Below, piece by piece: positions 50,908-61,810 of a stretch of 64,000 nt of DNA. Made by a program: the position numbers and the translations under genes. This DNA comes from Sipunculus nudus (taxonomy: Eukaryota > Annelida > Sipuncula > Golfingiida > Sipunculidae), in the NCBI GenBank assembly GCA_026874595.1, contig CM049322.1, positions 1,287,900 to 1,351,899 of the forward strand. Direction: 5' to 3'. Position 1 is the first letter of the stretch; each line of letters begins with the position of its first letter. The notes under the pieces are model-generated. The model was not told the origin of the DNA. It ran no database searches and saw nothing but the letters and a program-made list of their open reading frames with translations.

Positions 50908-53900
50908 ATGGTCGGAAAACGCATTTATGGAGACATAGTTCCTTTGCTTACACTTTGCTTACGATTTGCTTATGCTTTGCTTACGGTGAAAACACCAAAG
51001 AACTCAAGCATTTTTCTGCGAATACAGACAAGTATGAACCATAGGGACACAGCCTGGTTCCCTGGCTACACAATAGTGCCTGTTAGTCATCATGAATCTA
51101 AAAATAAAGGGTCAAACCGTTCTATCTAAATCAGAAATAGATAATACTATTAATTTCAAAAAGTGATAATATCGAGTTTAGGGACCCATTTTTCTTTTTT
51201 ACCTGAATTGATTAACAATTATGTTCCTTCGACATAGATAGACTCTTGGAGAGCCTAATATTATATTATACCTTCAGAATATGGTTGCAAATCGCCTTTA
51301 TGGAGACATAGTTCCTTTGCTTACATTTTGCTTACGCTTAGCTTTTGCTTTGCTTACGAAGAAAACACCACAGATTTTAAGCATTTTTCTACAAACACTC
51401 ACAAATACTACCCATAGGGACACTGACTGGTTCACTGGCTACATGATAATACCTGTTAGTGGTCAGTACTCTAAATATTAGGGGTCAAGTCGTACAATGA
51501 AAACCAGAAATAGCTATTACTTCTCAATTCTAAAAGTGATATAATCTAATTTAGGGACCCATTTTTCTCTTTAAACCTCAATAATCAAACGTTTTTTTTA
51601 CCATATTCAACATAAATAGACTGCTGGGAAGTCTAATATTATATTATTTCTCCGGATAATGGTCGGAAAACGCATTTATGGAGACATAGTTCCTTTGCTT
51701 ACACTTTGCTTACGCTTTGCTTATGCTTTGCTTACGGTGAAAACACCAAAGAACTCAAACATTTTTCTGCAAATACAGACAAGTATGAACCATAGGGACA
51801 CAGCCTGGTTCCCTGGCTACACAATAGTGCCTGTTAGTCATCATGAATCTAAAAATTAAGGGTCAAACCGTTCCGTCTAAATCAGAAATAGATAATACTA
51901 TTAATTTCAAAATGTGATAATATCGGGATTAGGGACCCATTTTTCTTTTTTACCTGAATTGATCAACAGTTATGTTCCAAATTCGACAAAAATAGACTCT
52001 TGAGAGCCTAATATTATATTATATCTTCAGAATATGGTTGCAAATCGCCTTTATGGAGACATTGTTTCTTTGCTTACATTTTGCTTACGCTTTCCTTATG
52101 CTTTGCTTACGAAGAAAACACCACAGATTTTAAGCATTTTTCTACAAACACTCACAAATACTACCCTTAGGGACACTGACTGGTTCACTGGCTACAGGAA
52201 AATACCTGGTAGTGGTCAGTACTCTAAATATTAGGGGTCAAATCGTACAATCAAAATCAGATATAGCTATTACTTCTCAATTCTAAAAGTGATATAATCT
52301 AGTTTAGGGACCCATTTTTCTCTTTTAACCTCAATAATCAAAAGTTTTTTTACCATATTCGACATAAATAGACTGCTGGGAAGTCTAACATTATATAATT
52401 TCTTCGGAAAATGGTCGGAAAACGCATTTATGGAGACATAGTTCCTTTGTTTACACCTTGCTTACGCTTTGCTTATGCTTTGCTTATGGTGAAAACACCA
52501 AAGAACTCAAGCATTTTTCTGCAAATACAGACAAGTATGAACCATAGGGACACAGCCTGGTTCCCTGGCTACACAATAGTGCCTGTTAGTCATCATGAAT
52601 CTAAAAATAAAGGGTCAAACCGTTCTATCTAAATCAGAAATAGATAATACTATTAATTTCAAAAAAGTGATAATATCGAGTTTAGGGACCCATTTTTCTT
52701 TTTTACCTGAATTGATTAACAGTTATGTTCCTTCGACATAGATAGACTCTTGGAGAGCCTAATATTATATTATGTCTTCAGAATATGGTTGCAAATCGCC
52801 TTTATGGAGACATAGTTCCTTTGCTTACACTTTGCTTACGCTTTGCTTATGCTTTGCTTACGGTGAAAACACCAAAGAACTCAAGCATTTTTCTGCAAAT
52901 ACAGACAAGTATGAACCATAGGGACACAGCCTGGTTCCGTGGCTACACAATAGTGCCTGTTTGTCATCATGAATCTAAAAATTAAGGGTCAAATCGTTCC
53001 ATCTAAATGAGAAATAGATAATACTATAAATTTAAAAAAAGTGATAATATCGGGATTAGATACCCATTTTTCTTTTTTACCTGAATTGATCAACAGTTAT
53101 GTTCCAAATTCGACATAAATAGACTCTTGGAGAGCCTAATATTATATTTTATCTTCAGAATATGGTTGCAAATCGCCTTTATAGAGACATAGTTCCTTTG
53201 CTTACATTTTGCTTACGCTTTGCTTATGCTTTGCTTACGAAGAAAACACCACAGATTTTAAGCATTTTTCTACAAACACTCACAAATACTACCCATAGGG
53301 ACACTGACTGGTTCACTGGCTACACGAAAATACCTGTTAGTGGTCAGTACTCTAAATATTAGGGGTCAAATCGTACAATCAAAATCAGAAATAGCTATTA
53401 CTTCTCAATTCTAAAAGTGATATAATCTAATTTAGGGACCCATTTTTCTCTTTTAACCTCAATAATCAAAAGTTTTTATACCATATTCGACATAAATAGA
53501 CTGCTGGGAAGTCTAACATTATATTATTTCTTCGGAAAATGGTCGGAAAACGCATTTATGGAGACATAGTTCCTTTGCTTACACTTTGCTTACGATTTGC
53601 TTATGCTTTGCTTACGGTGAAAACACCAAAGAACTCAAGCATTTTTCTGCAAATACAGACAAGTATGAACCATAGGGACACAGCCTGGTTCCCTGGCTAC
53701 ACAATAGTGCCTGTTAGTCATCATGAATCTAAAAATAAAGGGTCAAACCGTTCTATCTAAATCAGAAATAGATAATACTATTAATTTCAAAAAGTGATAA
53801 TATCGAGTTTAGGGACCCATTTTTCTTTTTTACCTGAATTGATTAACAGTTATGTTCCTTCGACATAGATAGACTCTTGGAGAGCCTAATATTATATTTT

Positions 53901-56900
53901 ACCTTCAGAATATGGTTGCAAATCGCCTTTATGGAGACATAGTTCCTTTGCTTACATTTTGCTTACGCTTAGCTTTTGCTTTGCTTACGAAGAAAACACC
54001 ACAGATTTTAAGCATTTTTCTACAAACACTCACAAATACTACCCATAGGGACACTGACTGGTTCACTGGCTACACGAAAATACCTGTTAGTGGTCAGTAC
54101 TCTAAATATTAGGGGTCAAATCGTACAATCAAAATCAGAAATAGCTATTACTTCTCAATTCTAAAAGTGATATAATCTAATTTAGGGACCCATTTTTCTC
54201 TTTTAACCTCAATAATCAAAAGTTTTTATACCATATTCGACATAAATAGACAGCTGGGAAGTCTAACATTATATTATTTCTTCGGAAAATGGTCGGAAAA
54301 CGCATTTATGGAGACATAGTTCCTTTGCTTACACTTTGCTTACGCTTTGCTTATGCTTTTCTTACAGTGAAAACACCAAAGAACTCAAGCAATTTTTTTG
54401 AAATACAGACAAGTATGAACAATAGGGACACAGCCTGGTTCCCTGGCTACACAATAGTGCCTGTTAGTCATCATGAATCTAAAAATTAAGGGTCAAACCG
54501 TTCTAACTAAATCAGAAATAGATAATACTATTAATTTCAAAAAGTGATTATATCGAGTTTAGGGAGCCATTTTTCTTTTTTACCTGAATTGATCAACAGT
54601 TATGTTCCAAATTCGACAAAAATAGACTCTTGAGAGCCTAATATTATATTATATCTTCAGAATATGGTTGCAAATCGCCTTTATGGAGACATTGTTTCTT
54701 TGCTTACATTTTGCTTACGCTTTCCTTATGCTTTGCTTACGAAGAAAACACCACAGATTTTAAGCATTTTTCTACAAACACTCACAAATACTACCCTTAG
54801 GGACACTGACTGGTTCACTGGCTACAGGAAAATACCTGGTAGTGGTCAGTACTCTAAATATTAGGGGTCAAATCGTACAATCAAAATCAGAAATAGCTAT
54901 TACTTCTCAATTCTAAAAGTGATATAATCTAGTTTAGGGACCCATTTTTCTCTTTTAACCTCAATAATCAAAAGTTTTTTTACCATATTCGACATAAATA
55001 GACTGCTGGGAAGTCTAACATTATATAATTTCTTCGGAAAATGGTCGGAAAACGCATTTATGGAGACATAGTTCCTTTGTTTACACCTTGCTTACGCTTT
55101 GCTTATGCTTTGCTTATGGTGAAAACACCAAAGAACTCAAGCATTTTTCTGCAAATACAGACAAGTATGAACCATAGGGACACAGCCTGGTTCCCTGGCT
55201 ACACAATAGTGCCTGTTAGTCATCATGAATCTAAAAATAAAGGGTCAAACCGTTCTATCTAAATCAGAAATAGATAATACTATTAATTTCAAAAAAGTGA
55301 TAATATCGAGTTTAGGGACCCATTTTTCTTTTTTACCTGAATTGATTAACAGTTATGTTCCTTCGACATAGATAGACTCTTGGAGAGCCTAATATTATAT
55401 TATGTCTTCAGAATATGGTTGCAAATCGCCTTTATGGAGACATAGTTCCTTTGCTTACATTTTGCTTACGCTTTGCTTATGCTTTGCTTACGAAGAAAAC
55501 ACCACAGAATTTAAACATTTCTCTACAAATACTCACAAATACTACCCATAGGGACACTGACTGGTTCACTGGCTACACGATAATACCTGTTGGTGGTCAG
55601 TACTCTAAATATTAGGGGTCAAATCGTACAATCAAAATCAGAAATAGCTATTACTTCTCAATTCTAAAAGTGATATAATCTAGTTTAGGGGCCCATTTTT
55701 CTCTTTTAACCTCAATAATCAAAAGTTTTTTTACCATATTCGACATAAATAGACTGCTGGGAAGTCTAACATTATATTATTTTTTCGGAAAATGGTCGGA
55801 AAACGCATTTATGGAGACATAGTTCCTTTGCTTACACTTTGCTTACGCTTTGCTTATGCTTTGCTTACGGTGAAAACACCAAAGAACTCAAGCATTTTTC
55901 TGCAAATACAGACAAGTATGAACCATAGGGACACAGCCTGGTTCCGTGGCTACACAATAGTGCCTGTTTGTCATCATGAATCTAAAAATTAAGGGTCAAA
56001 CCGTTCCATCTAAATGAGAAATAGATAATACTATAAATTTAAAAAAAGTGATAATATCGGGATTAGATACCCATTTTTCTTTTTTACCTGAATTGATCAA
56101 CAGTTATGTTCCAAATTCGACATAAATAGACTCTTGGAGAGCCTAATATTATATTTTATCTTCAGAATATGGTTGCAAATCGCCTTTATGGAGACATAGT
56201 TCCTTTGCTTACATTTTGCTTACGCTTTGCTTATGCTTTGCTTACGAAGAAAACACCACAGATTTTAAGCATTTTTCTACAAACACTCACAAATACTACC
56301 CATAGGGACACTGACTGGTTCACTGGCTACACGAAAATACCTGTTAGTGGTCAGTACTCTAAATATTAGGGGTCAAATCGTACAATCAAAATCAGAAATA
56401 GCTATTACTTCTCAATTCTAAAAGTGATATAATCTAATTTAGGGACCCATTTTTCTCTTTTAACCTCAATAATCAAAAGTTTTTATACCATATTCGACAT
56501 AAATAGACTGCTGGGAAGTCTAACATTATATTATTTCTTCGGAAAATGGTCGGAAAACGCATTTATGGAGACATAGTTCCTTTGCTTACACTTTGCTTAC
56601 GATTTGCTTATGCTTTGCTTACGGTGAAAACACCAAAGAACTCAAGCATTTTTCTGCAAATACAGACAAGTATGAACCATAGGGACACAGCCTGGTTCCC
56701 TGGCTACACAATAGTGCCTGTTAGTCATCATGAATCTAAAAATAAAGGGTCAAACCGTTCTATCTAAATCAGAAATAGATAATACTATTAATTTCAAAAA
56801 GTGATAATATCGAGTTTAGGGACCCATTTTTCTTTTTTACCTGAATTGATTAACAGTTATGTTCCTTCGACATAGATAGACTCTTGGAGAGCCTAATATT

Positions 56901-57668
56901 ATATTATACCTTCAGAATATGGTTGCAAATCGCCTTTATGGAGACATAGTTCCTTTGCTTACATTTTGCTTACGCTTAGCTTTTGCTTTGCTTACGAAGA
57001 AAACACCACAGATTTTAAGCATTTTTCTACAAACACTCACAAATACTACCCATAGGGACACTGACTGGTTCACTGGCTACACGAAAATACCTGTTAGTGG
57101 TCAGTACTCTAAATATTAGGGGTCAAATCGTACAATCAAAATCAGAAATAGCTATTACTTCTCAATTCTAAAAGTGATATAATCTAATTTAGGGACCCAT
57201 TTTTCTCTTTTAACCTCAATAATCAAAAGTTTTTATACCATATTCGACATAAATAGACAGCTGGGAAGTCTAACATTATATTATTTCTTCGGAAAATGGT
57301 CGGAAAACGCATTTATGGAGACATAGTTCCTTTGCTTACACTTTGCTTACGATTTGCTTATGCTTTGCTTACGGTGAAAACACCAAAGAACTCAAGCATT
57401 TTTCTGCAAATACAGACAAGTATGAACCATAGGGACACAGCCTGGTTCCCTGGCTACACAATAGTGCCTGTTAGTCATCATGAATCTAAAAATAAAGGGT
57501 CAAACCGTTCTATCTAAATCAGAAATAGATAATACTATTAATTTCAAAAAGTGATAATATCGAGTTTAGGGACCCATTTTTCTTTTTTACCTGAATTGAT
57601 TAACAGTTATGTTCCTTCGACATAGATAGACTCTTGGAGAGCCTAATATTATATTATGTCTTCAGAAT
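50908..57668 (+). repeat. Right-hand domain: d8-like dimers mixed with new A and B subtypes
   Basis: Markers not seen to the left: CTTTCCTTATGC with GACATTGTTTC and CCTGGTAGTGG in A (52034, 54664), TTTGTTTACACC with GCTTATGGTG in B (52411, 55041), and GTTCCGTGGC with GTTTGTCATC in B (52785, 55792). Pieces are internally duplicated: 52034-52784 equals 54664-55414 (offset 2,630) and 53162-54112 equals 56169-57119 (offset 3,007). Dimers of the d7/d8 type are interspersed, so this is the same family with a separate history. Confidence 0.85.
52785..53161 (+). repeat. Third A/B fusion monomer
   Basis: A-type start and B-type body, break between 52800 and 52830. Its neighbours match the two full monomers at 55415 (A) and 55792 (B), so the fusion can be read as those two minus one 377-bp register. 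A sister copy begins at 63688. The breakpoint interval is the same as in the 3991 class, but the flanking lineages differ. Confidence 0.9.
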
Positions 57669-59925
57669 ATGGTTGCAAATCGCCTTTATGGAGACATAGT
57701 TTCTTTGCTTACATTTTGCTTACGCTTTGCTTATGCTTTGCTTACGAAGAAAACACCACCGATTTTAAGCATTATTCTACAAATACTCACAAATACTACC
57801 CATAGGGACACAGACTGGTTCACTGGCTACATAATAATACCTGTTAGTGGTCAGTACTCTAAATATTAGGGGTCAAATCGTACAATCAAAATCAGAAATA
57901 GCTATTACTTCTCCATTTCTAAAAGTGATATAATCTAATTTAGGGACCCATTTTTCTCTTTTAACCTCAATAATCAAAAGTTTTTTTACCATATTCGACA
58001 TAAATAGACTGCTGGGAAGTCTAACATTATATTATTTCTTCGGAAAATGGTCGGAAAACGCATTTATGGAGACATAGTTCCTTTGCTTACACTTTGCTTA
58101 CGCTTTGCTTATGCTTTGCTTACGGTGAAAACACCAAAGAACTCAAGCATTTTTCTGCAAATACAGACAAGTATGAACCATAGGGACACAGCCTGGTTCC
58201 CTGGCTACACAATAGTGCCTGTTAGTCATCATGAATCTAAAAATTAAGGGTCAAACCGTTCCATCTAAATCAGAAATAGATAATACTATTAATATCAAAA
58301 AGTGATAATATCGAGTTTAGGGACCCATTTTTCTTTTTTACCTGAATTGATCAACAGTTATGATCCAAATTCGACATAAATAGACTCTTGAGAGCCTAAT
58401 ATTATATTATATCTTCAGAATATGGTTGCAAATCGCCTTTATGGAGACATAGTTTCTTTGCTTACATTTTGCTTACGCTTTGCTTATGCTTTGCTTACGA
58501 AGAAAACACCACAGATTTTAAGCATTTTTCTACAAACACTCACAAATACTACCCATAGGGACACTGACTGGTTCACTGGCTACACGAAAATACCTGTTAG
58601 TGGTCAGTACTCTAAATATTAGGGGTCAAATCGTACAATCAAAATCAGAAATAGCTATTACTTCTCAATTCTAAAAGTGATATAATCTAATTAAGGGACC
58701 CGTTTTTCTCTTTTAACCTCAACAATCACAAGTTTTTATACCATATTCGACATAAATAGACTGCTGGGAAGTCTAACATTATATTATTTCTTCGGAAAAT
58801 GGTCGGAAAACGCATTTATGGAGACATAGTTCCTTTGCTTACACTTTGCTTACGCTTTGCTTATGCTTTTATTACGGTGAAAACACCAAAGAACTCAAGC
58901 AATTTTTTGGAAATACAGACAAGTATGAACCATAGGGACACAGTCTGGTTCCCTGGCTACACAATAGTGCCTGTTAGTCATCATGAATCTAAAAATTAAG
59001 GGTCAAACCGTTCCATCTAAATCAGAAATAGATAATACTATAAATTTCAAAAAAGTGATAATATCGGGATTAGATACCCATTTTTCTTTTTTACCTGAAT
59101 TGATCAACAGTTATGTTCCAAATTCGACATAAATAGACTCTTGGAGAGCCTAATATTATATTTTATCTTCAGAATATGGTTGCAAATCGCCTTTATTGAG
59201 ACATAGTTCCGTTGCTTACATTTTGCTTACGCTTTGCTTATGCTTTGCTTACGAAGAAAACACCACAGATTTTAAGCATTTTTCTACAAACACTCACAAA
59301 TACTACCCATAGGGACACTGACTGGCTCACTGGCTACACGAAAATACCTGTTAGTGGTCAGTACTCTAAATATGAGGGGTCAAATCGTACAATCAAAATC
59401 AGAAATAGCTATTACTTCTCAATTCTACAAGTGATATAATCTAATTTAGGGACCCATTTTTCTCTTTTAACCTCAACAATCAAAAGTTTTTATACCATAT
59501 TCGACATAAATAGACTGCTGGGAAGTCTAACATTATATTATTTCTTCGGAAAATGGTCGGAAAACGCATTTATGGAGACATAGTTCCTTTGCTTACACTT
59601 TGTTTACGCTTTGCTTATGCTTTTATTACGGTGAAAACACCAAAGAACTCAAGCAATTTTTTGGAAATACAGACAAGTATGAACCATAGGGACACAGCCT
59701 GCTTCCCTGGCTACACAATAGTGCCTGTTAGTCATCACGAATCTAAAAATTAAGGGTCAAACCGTTCTATCTAAATCAGAAATAGATAATACTATTAATT
59801 TCAAAAAGTGATAATATTGAGTTTAGGGAGCCATTTTTCTTTTTTACCTCAATTGATCAACAGTTATGTTCCTTCGACAAAGATAGACTCTTGGAGAGCC
59901 TAATATTATATTATATCTTCAGAAT
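57669..59925 (+). repeat. Left unit of a 2,257-bp tandem duplication (three dimers)
   Basis: Monomers 57669, 58047, 58422, 58799 and 59176 recur at 59926, 60304, 60679, 61056 and 61434. The units resemble d12/d11 followed by an A with a TGA break. Shared rare features are TTAAGGGACCCG, TACTATAAATTTC with GATTAGATACCC, and CTGGCTCACTGGC. The last B of this unit (59553) has no partner in the right unit. Confidence 0.87.
59176..59552 (+). repeat. A monomer with TGA at codon 8
   Basis: CTTTATTGAG replaces CTTTATGGAG, giving a stop at 59197-59199. The same change is present at 61434, 2,258 bp away. One extra T in a pyrimidine run (TTCTTTTTTTACC) accounts for the single-base difference in offset. 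Downstream the monomer is open, so a chance frame without an ATG remains. Confidence 0.88.
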
Positions 59926-61810
59926 ATGGTTGCAAATCGCCTTTATGGAGACATAGTTTCTTTGCTTACATTTTGCTTACGCTTTGCTTATGCTTTGCTT
60001 ACGAAGAAAACACCACCGATTTTAAGCATTATTCTACAAATACTCACAAATACTACCCATAGGGACACAGACTGGTTCACTGGCTACATAATAATACATG
60101 TTAGTGGTCAGTACTCTAAATATTAGGGGTCAAATCGTACAATCAAAATCAGAAATAGCTATTACTTCTCCATTTCTAAAAGTGATATAATCTAATTTAG
60201 GGACCCATTTTTCTCTTTTAACCTCAATAATCAAAAGTTTTTTTACCATATTCGACATAAATAGACTGCTGGGAAGTCTAACATTATATTATTTCTTCGG
60301 AAAATGGTCGGAAAACGCATTTATGGAGACATAGTTCCTTTGCTTACACTTTGCTTACGCTTTGCTTATGCTTTGCTTACGGTGAAAACACCAAAGAACT
60401 CAAGCATTTTTCTGCAAATACAGACAAGTATGAACCATAGGGACACAGCCTGGTTCCCTGGCTACACAATAGTGCCTGTTAGTCATCATGAATCTAAAAA
60501 TTAAGGGTCAAACCGTTCCATCTAAATCAGAAATAGATAATACTATTAATATCAAAAAGTGATAATATCGAGTTTAGGGACCCATTTTTCTTTTTTACCT
60601 GAATTGATCAACAGTTATGATCCAAATTCGACATAAATAGACTCTTGAGAGCCTAATATTATATTATATCTTCAGAATATGGTTGCAAATCGCCTTTATG
60701 GAGACATAGTTTCTTTGCTTACATTTTGCTTACGCTTTGCTTATGCTTTGCTTACGAAGAAAACACCACAGATTTTAAGCATTTTTCTACAAACACTCAC
60801 AAATACTACCCATAGGGACACTGACTGGTTCACTGGCTACACGAAAATACCTGTTAGTGGTCAGTACTCTAAATATTAGGGGTCAAATCGTACAATCAAA
60901 ATCAGAAATAGCTATTACTTCTCAATTCTAAAAGTGATATAATCTAATTAAGGGACCCGTTTTTCTCTTTTAACCTCAACAATCAAAAGTTTTTATACCA
61001 TATTCGACATAAATAGACTGCTGGGAAGTCTAACATTATATTATTTCTTCGGAAAATGGTCGGAAAACGCATTTATGGAGACATAGTTCCTTTGCTTACA
61101 CTTTGCTTACGCTTTGCTTATGATTTTATTACGGTGAAAACACCAAAGAACTCAAGCAATTTTTTGGAAATACAGACAAGTATGAACCATAGGGACACAG
61201 TCTGGTTCCCTGGCTACACAATAGTGCCTGTTAGTCATCATGAATCTAAAAATTAAGGGTCAAACCGTTCCATCTAAATCAGAAATAGATAATACTATAA
61301 ATTTCAAAAAAGTGATAATATCGGGATTAGATACCCATTTTTCTTTTTTTACCTGAATTGATCAACAGTTATGTTCCAAATTCGACATAAATAGACTCTT
61401 GGAGAGCCTAATATTATATTTTATCTTCAGAATATGGTTGCAAATCGCCTTTATTGAGACATAGTTCCGTTGCTTACATTTTGCTTACGCTTTGCTTATG
61501 CTTTGCTTACGAAGAAAACACCACAGATTTTAAGCATTTTTCTACAAACACTCACAAATACTACCCATAGGGACACTGACTGGCTCACTGGCTACACGAA
61601 TATACCTTTTAGTGGTCAGTACTCTAAATATTAGGGGTCAAATCGTACAATCAAAATCAGAAATAGCTATTACTTCTCAATTCTACAAGTGATATAATCT
61701 AATTTAGGGACCCATTTTTCTCTTTTAACCTCAAGAATCAAAAGTTTTTATACCATATTCGACATAAATAGACTGCTGGGAAGTCTAACATTATATTATT
61801 TCTTCGGAAA
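59926..61810 (+). repeat. Right unit of the 2,257-bp duplication (truncated)
   Basis: Five monomers from 59926 to 61434. Private changes since duplication include ATACATGTTAG near 60097 and TATGATTTTATTACGG near 61120. At 61811 it joins a copy of the 50.9-53.1 kb segment, so the unit is missing its last B. Confidence 0.85.
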
